A stretch of 64,000 nucleotides of DNA. Source: Sulfurimicrobium lacus. GTDB lineage: Bacteria; Pseudomonadota; Gammaproteobacteria; Burkholderiales; Sulfuricellaceae. Shown here piece by piece: positions 51,636-59,980 of the stretch. Where the stretch lies: NCBI RefSeq assembly GCF_011764585.1, contig NZ_AP022853.1:1-64000 (forward strand), read 5' to 3'. A program made the translations under genes and the position numbers. The notes beneath the pieces are model-generated. The model worked only from the letters and a program-made list of their open reading frames with translations, did no database searches and was not told where the DNA came from. The stretch's first letter is position 1; the number at the start of each line of letters is the position of its first letter.

Positions 51636-53708
51636 TCAATCCAGCGCGATATTGAGTTTGATCCAAATATTTCTTCCCGGTTCGTTGACCCGGATCGTCT
51701 GGTCGAAACCGGTCACCATGGCGCCGGAACGGCTGATATGCTCGGCGTAGGTCTTGTCGAACAGATTGTCGATGCCGCCGGCGATCAGCACGCCCTTCTT
51801 GGGACGGTAGCCCGCGTTGAGCGAGAACACGCCGAAGCCCGGGGTGCGGCCGATGTCCTGGCCGACGATGTTGCCCTTGTTGCGGTCGAAGCGGTCCTGT
51901 TCCGACACCAGGCGCAGCAATGCGCCGGTAGACCAAGTCTTGTTGTCGTAGCTCAGTCCCAGGCGCACTTCCAGCGGCGGCAGCTGAGCCAGCGGGGTGC
52001 CGTCGGTGTCGTTGTCGCCGTGTACGTAGGCCAGCGTGGCGTCGGCCTTCCAGGTGCCGGTGAGCGCATAGCTCAGGCCGGCTTCGCCGCCCCAGGTGGT
52101 CGCATCCACGTTGCGAACAACAGAAATTGTCCTGTTTCCGGCGGCATAAGTTTTGACGACACCGGACTGAACCATGATGTAGTCGTCGATTTTGCTGTAG
52201 AAGCCGGAGAGCGAAGCGGTGAGTTTGCCATTGTTGAAGACCATGCCGGCGTCGAGCTGGTTGGTTTTTTCCGGCTTGGTGTCGAAGGCGCTGTGGGTGG
52301 TAAGGCTTTCCTTGTTCGCCGAGATCAGCTCCCAGTAATCGGGGAAGCGCTCGGTGTGGCCGAGGCCGGCGTAGAGCGTGGTGGGCATGACTGCCAGGTC
52401 GTGCTCGTAGCGTGCGAAGCCGCTGGTGAGGGTTTTGTCCCGGCTCATGCCCGCGGTCGGGTTGGTATAGGAGTACATCAGGCTGGCGGCGTCCTTCGTG
52501 CTCAAGGTGGCGGCGCGCTTGTCCTGAGCGTTCCAGCTGTCGGCGCGCAGGCCGGCGACGACCTTGTCGCGCTCGGCCAGGTAATGGGTCAGCTCGCCGA
52601 ATAGGCCGTAATTGCGGAAATTTGCGTCCTCGCTGCGCGCCGCGCTGGTGTAGTTGTCGGCCGTTGCGCCCATGCCGGTGCGCAGGGTGTGGACGTTAGA
52701 CTGGTAATCGGCTCCCACGGTGGCTTTGGTCGCGTCGTTGAAACGCAGGGTGATCGCAGCGCGGCCGCCGATCGTTTCGCGGTCCGGGTTGTTGACCATT
52801 CTCGCCGCCGTGCTGGCTACGCTGCGCAGGGTGTAATTGTCCATCACGTGGTCGACGTAGTTGTAATAGGCCTGGGCCTCGATTTTTTCCACCAGTTGGG
52901 AAAGGTTCTTTTTCTCGAACTTCAGCCCGACGTTTTCGCGCGAGAACTTGACGCCGTCCATGGTGCGGTCGGCATAGGCGGCCTGGCCGTCGCTGCGGAC
53001 CCCGGAGACTTCCAGCCGGGTGTCGTTGTCCGGCGTCCAGCCCACCGCGGCGCTGGTGCTCCAGCGGGTGTAGGCGGAATGCACGCTCTTGCCGTCGCCG
53101 TCCTTGTAGTCGTTCGAGTCGGAGCGGGTGCCGGTGCCCTGGAAGTAGAAGTCGGGCGTGCCGGCGCGCACGTCGGCGACTTGGTCGTTACGGCCGAAAC
53201 TGCCGGCGGTCAGGCTGCCGTTGAATTTCCAGCCCGGCTGCGCAAAGCGCTTGATGTCGCGTTCAAACAGCACTGTGCCGGCCGAGCTGCCCGGACCGTA
53301 AAGCACGGACTGCGGGCCTTTGATGACGGTAATGCGGTCATAGGATTCGGGGAAGATGTAGGCCGTGGGCGGGTCCATGCGCATGCCGCAGCCGCCCATG
53401 ATCTGTTCGCCGTCGAGCAGGATGTTGAGACGAGACGCCGCCATGCCGCGGAATACCGGGTCGCCGTCGGTGCCGCCCTTGCGGATCACGGCGAAGCCGG
53501 GAATGCTTTTGAGGATGTCCGCCCCGTCGTGCGCCGGCACGGGCTGGCGCGGCGCCTTGGGGTCGGTGACGACTACCAGCGGCTGTTCCATCATCGGCGC
53601 GGTGACCACTACCTCGCCCAACTGCGTCGCCTTGTTGTCGTCCGCCGCAACCGCCAGGTTGCACGCCAGCAGGCCGGTAACCGGCCCCCACCACAGGTGC
53701 TTCAACAT
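51636..53708 (-). CDS. TonB-dependent copper receptor (OprC/NosA type)
   Basis: A 690-aa outer-membrane receptor. A signal peptide (about 1-22) leads into a TonB box near EVVVTAP and a plug domain with GGCGMRMDPPTAYIF, close to OprC/NosA. Cys107 and Met111 form the CxxxM copper ligand pair known in OprC. The plug continues ITVIKGPQSVLYGPGSSAGT, and the C-terminal barrel ends NIWIKLNIALD. It lies downstream of tonB-exbB-exbD, which suggests a dedicated energising complex for copper uptake. The ATG at 53708 starts the signal peptide. Confidence 0.9.
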   Translation of the reverse strand: MLKHLWWGPVTGLLACNLAVAADDNKATQLGEVVVTAPMMEQPLVVVTDPKAPRQPVPAHDGADILKSIPGFAVIRKGGTDGDPVFRGMAASRLNILLDGEQIMGGCGMRMDPPTAYIFPESYDRITVIKGPQSVLYGPGSSAGTVLFERDIKRFAQPGWKFNGSLTAGSFGRNDQVADVRAGTPDFYFQGTGTRSDSNDYKDGDGKSVHSAYTRWSTSAAVGWTPDNDTRLEVSGVRSDGQAAYADRTMDGVKFSRENVGLKFEKKNLSQLVEKIEAQAYYNYVDHVMDNYTLRSVASTAARMVNNPDRETIGGRAAITLRFNDATKATVGADYQSNVHTLRTGMGATADNYTSAARSEDANFRNYGLFGELTHYLAERDKVVAGLRADSWNAQDKRAATLSTKDAASLMYSYTNPTAGMSRDKTLTSGFARYEHDLAVMPTTLYAGLGHTERFPDYWELISANKESLTTHSAFDTKPEKTNQLDAGMVFNNGKLTASLSGFYSKIDDYIMVQSGVVKTYAAGNRTISVVRNVDATTWGGEAGLSYALTGTWKADATLAYVHGDNDTDGTPLAQLPPLEVRLGLSYDNKTWSTGALLRLVSEQDRFDRNKGNIVGQDIGRTPGFGVFSLNAGYRPKKGVLIAGGIDNLFDKTYAEHISRSGAMVTGFDQTIRVNEPGRNIWIKLNIALD

Positions 53709-53719
53709 TATTCTTCCCT

Positions 53720-53748
53720 TTAGCACTAACACAAAGCACGTATGCTAA
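53720..53748. promoter_or_regulatory. Inverted repeat upstream of the copper receptor gene
   Basis: The arms ttagca and tgctaa enclose a 17-base centre holding two agcac direct repeats. It lies 12-40 bp before the ATG of the copper receptor gene, overlapping the place for a promoter or leader. A metal-responsive regulator could bind, but no known consensus is matched. Confidence 0.3.
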
Positions 53749-53770
53749 TAGCGGCGGGCGAAAGGAAGAA

Positions 53771-53787
53771 TGCGACACGTTGTCGCA
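53771..53787 (-). terminator. Perfect hairpin between exbD and the copper receptor gene
   Basis: tgcgaca and tgtcgca form 7-bp arms around a 3-base centre. On the minus strand it follows the exbD stop (53797) and is followed by a T/C-rich run (ttctttccttt). It may be a weak terminator of exbD or an operator for the receptor gene. Confidence 0.4.
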
Positions 53788-53796
53788 GGGGTGCCT

Positions 53797-54201
53797 CTAC
53801 TGCGGCAAGGTGACGAACCCGAGTTTGCTGATGCCGGCCCGGTTGATCGCGGCCATGACCTGCGCCACGCGGCCGTATTTGACGTTTTCGTCGGCGTGCA
53901 GCTGGACATTGATGTCGGGCGTCGCGGCGCGCAGATTTTTCAGCTCGGTTTCGAGAATATCGAAATGAATGGGGCGCTGGTCGATGTAGACCGTGCCCTG
54001 CGCATTGATGGCGAGCTGAATCGTCTGGGTCTGCTTGAGCGGCGCGACGGCCGCCGTCTTGGGCAGGTCAACCTTGACAGCCTGCATCAGCAGCGGCGCG
54101 GTGACGATGAACACGATCAGCAGTACCAGCATCACGTCCACCAAGGGAGTGACGTTGATATCCGCCATGGCGGATTGTTGCGAGGAAGTGTGCAGGGCCA
54201 T
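53797..54201 (-). CDS. exbD: Biopolymer transport protein ExbD
   Basis: A 134-aa inner-membrane protein with one N-terminal helix. The proton-path aspartate is in the NVTPLVDVMLVLLIVFIVTAP stretch, followed by a periplasmic domain ending in KLGFVTLPQ. It works with ExbB to energise TonB. It lies 10 bp after exbB and ahead of the copper receptor. Confidence 0.94.
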   Translation of the reverse strand: MALHTSSQQSAMADINVTPLVDVMLVLLIVFIVTAPLLMQAVKVDLPKTAAVAPLKQTQTIQLAINAQGTVYIDQRPIHFDILETELKNLRAATPDINVQLHADENVKYGRVAQVMAAINRAGISKLGFVTLPQ

Positions 54202-54211
54202 GGGAGGCGTC

Positions 54212-54868
54212 CTATTTCAGCGTGAAGCCGGATTTGAGGGCAAGATGCAGGAAATCGTTGGCGAAGGCTTCCAGTTCCGCCACCTGCAGGCGCACCTGGC
54301 GCAGGCCGTAGTTGTAGGCCAGCACGGCGGGGATGGCGGTGGCGATGCCGATGGCGGTGGCGATCAGGGCTTCGCCGATCGGCCCGGCCACCACGTCGAG
54401 ACCGGCCGAGCCGGTGCGGCTGATGTCCTGGAGGGCGTGCATGATGCCCCACACCGTGCCGAACAGGCCGACAAAAGGTGCGGTGGAACCGACGCTCGCC
54501 AGCACCATCAGGCCGCTTTCCAGGGCGTGCTGCTCTTTTTCGACCTGGGCGCGCAGGCGGCGCTCCAGCACAGTCTGCTTGTCGCCGCTGTTTTGCAGGC
54601 TGTGTTCGCCCCCCTTCTGCATTTCCTGCAGGGCTTCGAATCCGTTGTTGCACAGCCGTGCAAGCGGCCCCTCCGCCTGAGCCGCCGCAGCCTCGGCCTG
54701 CGACAATCCGTGGGCATTCCAGAATGCCTTGCTGAACGCCCGGTTCTGGCGCGTTTGCTGCCATTGCAGCCAGCCCTTCATCACGATCAGCGTCCACGAT
54801 GCCACGGAGAACGCTATCAATAGCCACAATGTCGCGGCCACGATGGTCGAAGTCGAATGTCCAAACAT
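54212..54868 (-). CDS. exbB: Biopolymer transport protein ExbB (MotA/TolQ family)
   Basis: A 218-aa MotA/TolQ/ExbB channel protein with three membrane helices (about 9-31, 120-145 and 160-185). The conserved GLFGTVWGIMHAL and the GPIGEALIATAIGIATAIPAV stretch form the proton channel with ExbD. It lies between tonB and exbD. Distinguishing ExbB from TolQ rests on the neighbouring tonB gene. Confidence 0.93.
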   Translation of the reverse strand: MFGHSTSTIVAATLWLLIAFSVASWTLIVMKGWLQWQQTRQNRAFSKAFWNAHGLSQAEAAAAQAEGPLARLCNNGFEALQEMQKGGEHSLQNSGDKQTVLERRLRAQVEKEQHALESGLMVLASVGSTAPFVGLFGTVWGIMHALQDISRTGSAGLDVVAGPIGEALIATAIGIATAIPAVLAYNYGLRQVRLQVAELEAFANDFLHLALKSGFTLK

Positions 54869-54880
54869 GAATTACCCTTC

Positions 54881-55561
54881 CTAATTTTCCAATTTGAATG
54901 TAATCGGCACTTCAACCCACGCGGTCAACAGCTGACTGCCCCTGCGCGCGGGTATGAAGCGCCATTTCCTGACCGCTTCGAGGGCTGCCTGGTCGAGCGA
55001 ATCCGAGCCGCTGCCGGCCTTCAGCTCGACCCGGCTGCACGAGCCGTCGGTTTGCACCTCCGCGCGCACCAGCACGCGGCCCTCGATGCCGCGCCGGCGC
55101 GCCGCCATGGGATAGGTCGGCGGCGGGTTGTTGAGATAGGCGGCGTGAAAACGCGGCGCTTCCAGCACCGGTTCCGGGGCGCTCCTGGCCGGGGCCTCCG
55201 GAGCCGGCACCGTGGGCGCGACCGGTGCCGCAACGGCAACCTGCTCCAGCGCCGGTTCGGCCTGTTGCGGGAGCGGCGGGCGCGGCGCGGGGTCGGCCTG
55301 TTGCGGGAGCGGCGGGCGCGGCGCGGGGTCGGCCTGGCGAAGCTTCGGCCTGGGTTCCGGTCTGGGCGGTTCGGGCGTATGCGGCACGATCTTGGGCTGC
55401 GGCGGCGGAGGCGGCGCCAGCAGCGCCACCTCGATTACCGGCAACGGCCTGGGCGGCTGGATATCGGCGCGCAAATGGCTCAGTCCATACCAGGCGCCGG
55501 CGTGGGCGAGCAGCACCAAGCCGAGGACCGGCAGCCATTTGTTCGTGTTCCGGTTTCCCAT
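54881..55561 (-). CDS. tonB: TonB energy-transducing protein
   Basis: A 226-aa TonB. An N-terminal helix (about 13-32, LPVLGLVLLAHAGAWYG) anchors it. A proline-rich spacer (about 35-140) holds a 12-residue tandem repeat (ADPAPRPPLPQQ, two copies). The C-terminal domain has YPMAARRRGIEGRVLVRAEV and the end AWVEVPITFKLEN. It carries energy from ExbB-ExbD to outer-membrane receptors. Its start lies 15 bp from the palindromic element at 55577, so its native promoter may be replaced by the element. Confidence 0.93.
   Translation of the reverse strand: MGNRNTNKWLPVLGLVLLAHAGAWYGLSHLRADIQPPRPLPVIEVALLAPPPPPQPKIVPHTPEPPRPEPRPKLRQADPAPRPPLPQQADPAPRPPLPQQAEPALEQVAVAAPVAPTVPAPEAPARSAPEPVLEAPRFHAAYLNNPPPTYPMAARRRGIEGRVLVRAEVQTDGSCSRVELKAGSGSDSLDQAALEAVRKWRFIPARRGSQLLTAWVEVPITFKLEN
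55261..55332. repeat. 36-bp tandem repeat in tonB
   Basis: Two identical 36-bp units run from 55261 to 55332, encoding the proline-rich 12-mer ADPAPRPPLPQQ twice. A third, diverged copy follows (AEPAL side). Such repeats change the length of the periplasm-spanning TonB spacer by slippage. Confidence 0.85.
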
Positions 55562-55576
55562 GGTCGTCAGATAATC

Positions 55577-55743
55577 CTAGGAGCCTGTCGGACTTAAAGT
55601 AAATCGGCTGCAAATCCGCCTGGCCGGTCCATATTCCGCTGCTTTTTTGGGCAATAGAATGACTATTGCCCAAAAAAGCAGCAAAATCTGTCCTCGCCCA
55701 GCCGAATTTTCGCTTCGATTCTTCAAGTCCGACAGGCTCCTAG
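55577..55743. repeat. 167-bp palindromic element with 19-bp terminal inverted repeats
   Basis: Perfect 19-bp ends (ctaggagcctgtcggactt at 55577-55595; its complement at 55725-55743) flank imperfectly complementary arms. A 20-bp perfect central stem (55638-55657 and 55663-55682) encloses an aatga loop. It is MITE-like; TA at both ends may be a target duplication. It fills the tonB upstream region. Its right end supplies the TAG stop of the neighbouring thioredoxin-like gene. Each arm read outward gives a similar peptide (IAQKSS...FKSDRLL). Confidence 0.85.
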
Positions 55744-56228
55744 CGAACAACCTCGCGTTTTATCCAGTTAACCGTTTCCGCTTCGTCCAGCTTGCCGCTT
55801 ACCACGCGCGCTTGGTGGGTGGCGCCGTAAAAATAGGTGTGCGGCAATTCTCCACGCCATCTGCGGTCGATTTCGAAATGCAGGCGCTCCACGAAACTGT
55901 CCGCGAATACCCAGGATTGCGCCTGACCCAGCCCGTATTTATCCAGCACCGCGGCAATCGCCGCGCTTTCCTCCACCGTGTCGGTGGAGACCAGTACCAG
56001 CGGCAGCTGGGGGTATTCCTCAAGCAGTTTGCCCAGCTGTTCCAGGTTGGCCTTGCAATAGATGCAGCTGAGCGACCAGAAAGCGAGAATGAAAGGCTTG
56101 CCGGCATGGGCCGACGCCACCTCCTTCATGCTCCCCGGAACGAACGGTCTGGGCGCCGGGGAGGCGGCTTGGGCGCTGTAGGCCCAGATCCAGATCAGGA
56201 TGAAACCCAGGGTTCGACGCATGTTCAT
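55740..56228 (-). CDS. Thioredoxin-fold exported protein (TlpA-like)
   Basis: A 162-aa protein with a signal peptide (MRRTLGFILIWIWAYSAQAA) and a thioredoxin fold: PFILAFWSLSCIYCKANLEQ with a CIYC redox motif, and a cis-proline region near LPHTYFYG. It should reduce disulfides or deliver reductant in the periplasm. Its start overlaps the Asp-box gene stop by 4 bp, and its stop codon lies in the terminal repeat of the palindromic element, so its C-terminus may have been re-ended by insertion. Confidence 0.82.
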   Translation of the reverse strand: MNMRRTLGFILIWIWAYSAQAASPAPRPFVPGSMKEVASAHAGKPFILAFWSLSCIYCKANLEQLGKLLEEYPQLPLVLVSTDTVEESAAIAAVLDKYGLGQAQSWVFADSFVERLHFEIDRRWRGELPHTYFYGATHQARVVSGKLDEAETVNWIKREVVR

Positions 56229-57454
56229 GGCCTTATCTCCAGCAGTTGCAGGCCGTCTTTTTCCGTTTGCCAGGACAGGAAAGCCTTGTCCTGCTGGCCG
56301 ATCAGCAAGGGATGGTCGCTGGCGCCCGCAGACGCGGCGAGGCGGCGAGCGCCTGACCACGTGGCGCCGCCGTCGACGGAGTGCATTTCCTGAACCAGGG
56401 ATTCCTTGCCGTCGAACTCTTTCCACACCACGAAAACCCGACGCCCCTGGCTCAATACGTCGGGGTGAGCGGCCTGAGCGTCTTCGTTGCCGAACGGGAT
56501 GGGCGCGGAAAAGGTCCTGCCAGCGTCTTTCGTCGATCCGTAGAACAGCCCGTGGCGCTCCGGCCCGTTGTTAAACCAGACCATATGGTAGATTCCGTCC
56601 GCGCCAATGGAGAGGGCGCCGCCGTGATGGGGGCAGCCGCTCACTTCCCAGTCATCGTGGGTTGCGCGCACCACCGTGGCGGGTCCGTCGAGCCGGGCGA
56701 GTGCGAAATCGCGCGTGTTCCGGCCGAAAATGTGGCGCCAGAAAACCACGGGCTTTCCTTCAGGGTCCATTGCCAGCGCCACCCGGCAGCACTCGCAGGA
56801 ATGGTCGGCCAGTTTGACGTTGGGGAGGAAGGAAGCGCCGTTGTCGTCCGAGCGTGCGTAATACACGGCTGCGCCGTTGTATGGCCGGCCTGTTTTCTGG
56901 GCGGCGGAGAGATCGCGCTTGTCCAGCCAGGCAAGATAGACCTGCCCCTGCCCGTTCACGCCCATCGCGTCGAAGCGATGGCTGATGATGTCCGGATTGT
57001 CGTTGACGGTGAGTGGCGGGGAAAATGTTTTGCCGCCATCCACCGAGCGGCTGAAGCGGATGTGGCCGGTCATGGGCTTTTCCAGGCCCTGCGTGTATGA
57101 AACGTAGACCACGCCTTTGCGCACGAGGATCTTGGGGCGGTTCTCGCCTCCCCCCAGGATGTTTTCCGGCTCAAGGTTGATTTTGACCGGCGGGCTCCAG
57201 GTCTTGCCCCGGTCATCGGAATGGTCCGCCCGCAAATAGCCGTCCAGCGCCGATGTCCGCCACAACCGCCCGTTCTCGTCGAACGTGGTGGAGCCGGCGA
57301 ACGAAGGCACGGCCAGCGCCGCTTTCCATTTCGCGTCCCGTTCCGCGGCGGCGGACATGGCTCCATGATCCATGGGAGCCGACTGCCCCGTGGCCTGCGA
57401 CACCAGTCCCAGGCCTGTCGCCAGAACGAACCAGGCCAACGCCGCCTTATGCAT
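56225..57454 (-). CDS. Exported sialidase-fold Asp-box protein with Cys-rich motif
   Basis: A 409-aa exported protein with a six-bladed sialidase-like fold. Five Asp-box motifs are seen: SDDRGKTW (79), SVDGGKTF (137), SDDNGASF (202), TKDAGRTF (308) and SVDGGATW. It has a signal peptide (about 1-23) and an MDHGAM segment. An HSCECC cluster at 218-223 and CPHHGG at 274-279 could bind metal. No sialidase catalytic set was confirmed, so enzymatic function is doubtful. It is coupled to the thioredoxin-like gene downstream and follows the TonB receptor gene upstream. Confidence 0.75.
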   Translation of the reverse strand: MHKAALAWFVLATGLGLVSQATGQSAPMDHGAMSAAAERDAKWKAALAVPSFAGSTTFDENGRLWRTSALDGYLRADHSDDRGKTWSPPVKINLEPENILGGGENRPKILVRKGVVYVSYTQGLEKPMTGHIRFSRSVDGGKTFSPPLTVNDNPDIISHRFDAMGVNGQGQVYLAWLDKRDLSAAQKTGRPYNGAAVYYARSDDNGASFLPNVKLADHSCECCRVALAMDPEGKPVVFWRHIFGRNTRDFALARLDGPATVVRATHDDWEVSGCPHHGGALSIGADGIYHMVWFNNGPERHGLFYGSTKDAGRTFSAPIPFGNEDAQAAHPDVLSQGRRVFVVWKEFDGKESLVQEMHSVDGGATWSGARRLAASAGASDHPLLIGQQDKAFLSWQTEKDGLQLLEIRP

Positions 57455-57465
57455 GGAAGCCGTCC

Positions 57466-59748
57466 TCAATAATCAAATTTAACCTCGGCATGGAAAGTAC
57501 GCTGCGGCATGGGGTGTGCGAGATAGTGCTTATAGTTGTTCAGATTATCCACTCCCAACGAGGCCGTGTATTGTTTTGCCAGCTTGTAGTTTACCCGTGC
57601 GTCGACCACGAAGAAGCTGCTGGTTCCGCCATAGGTATTCGGGTTGATATCGGAATTGTCCAGCGTGTTGAACTGTCGCCCGCTGTAGCGTGCCGCCAGG
57701 GTGTAGCTCAGGCTGTCTCCCTGGTGCCAGGTGGCTGCGGCAGTGGCGCGCCAGTCGGGCACGCGCGGTTGCGTCTTGCCGACGGTGCCGGGATTCCTGT
57801 CGTTCTTGAGAATCTCCGAGTCGGCATAAGTGACGCTGCCGGACAAGTCCAGCCCGCGCAGGCCGACATCCTTGCCCTGAAAAGCCAGTTCGATGCCGCG
57901 CGTGCGGATCTTGTCGATGTTCTGGATGTTGGTCACGGTGGGGAAAACCGTGATGTCGGTCTGGCTGTAAAGCGCGTCATACGCGTCGTCCTGGAACAGG
58001 GTCATGCGCAGCAAGCCGTTTCCCAGGTCCCGTTCGGCGGTCAGTTCGCTGGAAATGGCTTTTTCCGGCTTGAGATTGGGATCGTTGTTGACGATGGCTC
58101 CGGAACTGATGCTGCCCTGGAACAGCTCGCTCACCGTAGGCATGCGGTAGGCCTTGCCCAACGACGCGCGCAACAGCCAGTCGGAGGTGGCCTGCAGGGA
58201 AAGCGAGGCCTTGGGCGAGAAGAAGCTTTCCGTCCGCTCGGCATACCCCAGGGTGGTCGTGCTGTTCGAGATTGACCCGCCAAAGGCGTTCCAGCGCTCC
58301 TGTCGGCCCCCCAGCGTCAGCTTCCAGCGGGGCGCAAGGCGCCACGCATCCTGGACATACACCGCCTGCGTTTCCGTGTTTCCGGCAAAAGCCGAAACAC
58401 GGCTGCCGGCACCGCCGGACAACCAGTTTGCAGTGTTAAAAACCCGGCTGTCCAGAAGGTAGCGGTCGTAATGGTAGCCAAAGCTCACCTCGTGGCTTCC
58501 CTTCTCCAGGCCAGGCTGCCAGTTCGCCCGGAGATCGAGGTTGCGCCAGCCGGTGCCGTCGTTGAGGGTGATCTGGCCCGCGCCGCCGTTTTGGGCGGTG
58601 GGAAGCGCCGTCGTTGGCGAGCGCTGTTCATCCGTGCCGAAATTGTAGTAGCTTGCGGCGGCCTCGAAGTTCCACTCATCCCTGCTGTTGGTTTTGAGCG
58701 TAAGGCCATGCATCCAGTGTTCCTCGATCCGCTTGCTCGGCTGGAAAACGCTGGCATTGAGGGCGTATCGGAAGCCGTCTATATTGACGTTGCCGCTGTA
58801 AACCGGGTTGCCGGCTGCATTGCGTAAATAGCTTTGCACCGAAACATCCGAATCGCTTTTCCAGTAACCCAGAATGTAGGAGGCGCGCACGGTCGGCGAA
58901 ATATCGTAGGCCAGCTTGACCTTGAGGTCGTCCTGTACGGCGTGGTCGATGCTGGTCGCCCCCAGTACCTGGCGGCCGGCGCCATTGGGGTCGGTGTCCC
59001 GATATGCGCCAGTCACCACCGTGTCGCCACCGCTAGCCGCTGTAGTGGAAATGGGTTTTGTGGCAAAGCTCATCGGATGGCCTTTGCTGTCCAGATGGTT
59101 GAAACTGGCGAACCACGCCAGGTCGTCATGACGATTCCCCAGCAAGGCGTTGACCTGGTATCCGTCGTAACTTTCGTCGGTGCCATAAAGCTTGAAGTTT
59201 TCCTGAAAGGCCTGGGCCTTGGCGTGCGCCTCGAATTTATCCGGCATGCGCGTCGACATCAGAATTGTGGCTCCCATCGAGTTCCCGGGATAGGCGGCGG
59301 CAAAGGGCCCGTAAATCACGTCGATGCGCTCGACTTCCTCCGGCGACACCAGGCTCCAGCGCGGCGGGAAATTGTAGCTGTTGCCAAGCAGGTTGGACAG
59401 CAGCAGTCCGTCTGCATAGACCAGTGAGCGGGCGCTAACCAGGGTGCCGGAAGAGCGCGAAGCCACGATACTGTTGCGATCGCCGATGTAGCGCTTGCGA
59501 ATTTGCAGGCTGGGCAGGTACTTCACCGCGTCCTCGACGTTGACGACATTCACCGTCTCGGCCATCTCCTTCGCCGTAATCCCCTCCGTCACCGCCGGAA
59601 CATTCCGGTCGACGGCGGATTTCGCGCCGCTAACCACCATTTCCTGCAGCACGGCATCGTCTGCCGGGACGGCGGTCGCAGCAATGACAGACCCGGACAT
59701 CCCCGCGCACACTCCGGCCACCAAAACCCGCAAAATTCGGCTATTCAT
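57466..59748 (-). CDS. TonB-dependent outer-membrane receptor
   Basis: A 760-aa receptor. A signal peptide (MNSRILRVLVAGVCAGMSGSVIA) is followed by a TonB box near LQEMVVSGAKS. The plug contains VEDAVKYLPSLQIRKRYIG, SPEEVERIDVIYGPFAAAYPGN and MGATILMST, and the barrel ends FHAEVKFDY. The substrate is unknown; being upstream of the Asp-box and tonB genes, a metal chelate is plausible. The ATG at 59748 starts the signal peptide. Confidence 0.9.
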   Translation of the reverse strand: MNSRILRVLVAGVCAGMSGSVIAATAVPADDAVLQEMVVSGAKSAVDRNVPAVTEGITAKEMAETVNVVNVEDAVKYLPSLQIRKRYIGDRNSIVASRSSGTLVSARSLVYADGLLLSNLLGNSYNFPPRWSLVSPEEVERIDVIYGPFAAAYPGNSMGATILMSTRMPDKFEAHAKAQAFQENFKLYGTDESYDGYQVNALLGNRHDDLAWFASFNHLDSKGHPMSFATKPISTTAASGGDTVVTGAYRDTDPNGAGRQVLGATSIDHAVQDDLKVKLAYDISPTVRASYILGYWKSDSDVSVQSYLRNAAGNPVYSGNVNIDGFRYALNASVFQPSKRIEEHWMHGLTLKTNSRDEWNFEAAASYYNFGTDEQRSPTTALPTAQNGGAGQITLNDGTGWRNLDLRANWQPGLEKGSHEVSFGYHYDRYLLDSRVFNTANWLSGGAGSRVSAFAGNTETQAVYVQDAWRLAPRWKLTLGGRQERWNAFGGSISNSTTTLGYAERTESFFSPKASLSLQATSDWLLRASLGKAYRMPTVSELFQGSISSGAIVNNDPNLKPEKAISSELTAERDLGNGLLRMTLFQDDAYDALYSQTDITVFPTVTNIQNIDKIRTRGIELAFQGKDVGLRGLDLSGSVTYADSEILKNDRNPGTVGKTQPRVPDWRATAAATWHQGDSLSYTLAARYSGRQFNTLDNSDINPNTYGGTSSFFVVDARVNYKLAKQYTASLGVDNLNNYKHYLAHPMPQRTFHAEVKFDY

Positions 59749-59980
59749 TTTGTTTTTCTCCCCAATCAGGATTTGCATGTTAAATGCGAAGTGCCGCTGA
59801 CTGCATGCGGCATAGCGCCGCGCGGCAATATGCCGCACCTGATACGGGGGGTTAGGAGGGGTGAATTTGCGAAAGCTTGATCGAAGTCATTCTTCCGGCG
59901 GAATAATTATGACCTGAATTGGCGCTTTCCGGAGTGATCAGGAACGCCGGCTATGCATGGCCAGCTTTGTGGTGCAGTGT
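59749..59980. promoter_or_regulatory. Upstream region of the TonB receptor with tandem palindromes
   Basis: A 232-bp region without a gene. Two adjacent 15-bp palindromes, gcggcatagcgccgc (59807-59821) and gcggcaatatgccgc (59822-59836), lie 59 bp before the receptor start codon. A third, looser tgccgc/gcggca pair is at 59792-59812. They could be operator sites. No cobalamin riboswitch box was recognised. Confidence 0.45.

Noticed and set aside
59749-59980. A cobalamin or other riboswitch upstream of the TonB receptor
   Set aside because: No B12-box-like sequence or typical stem arrangement was recognised; only short palindromes are present.
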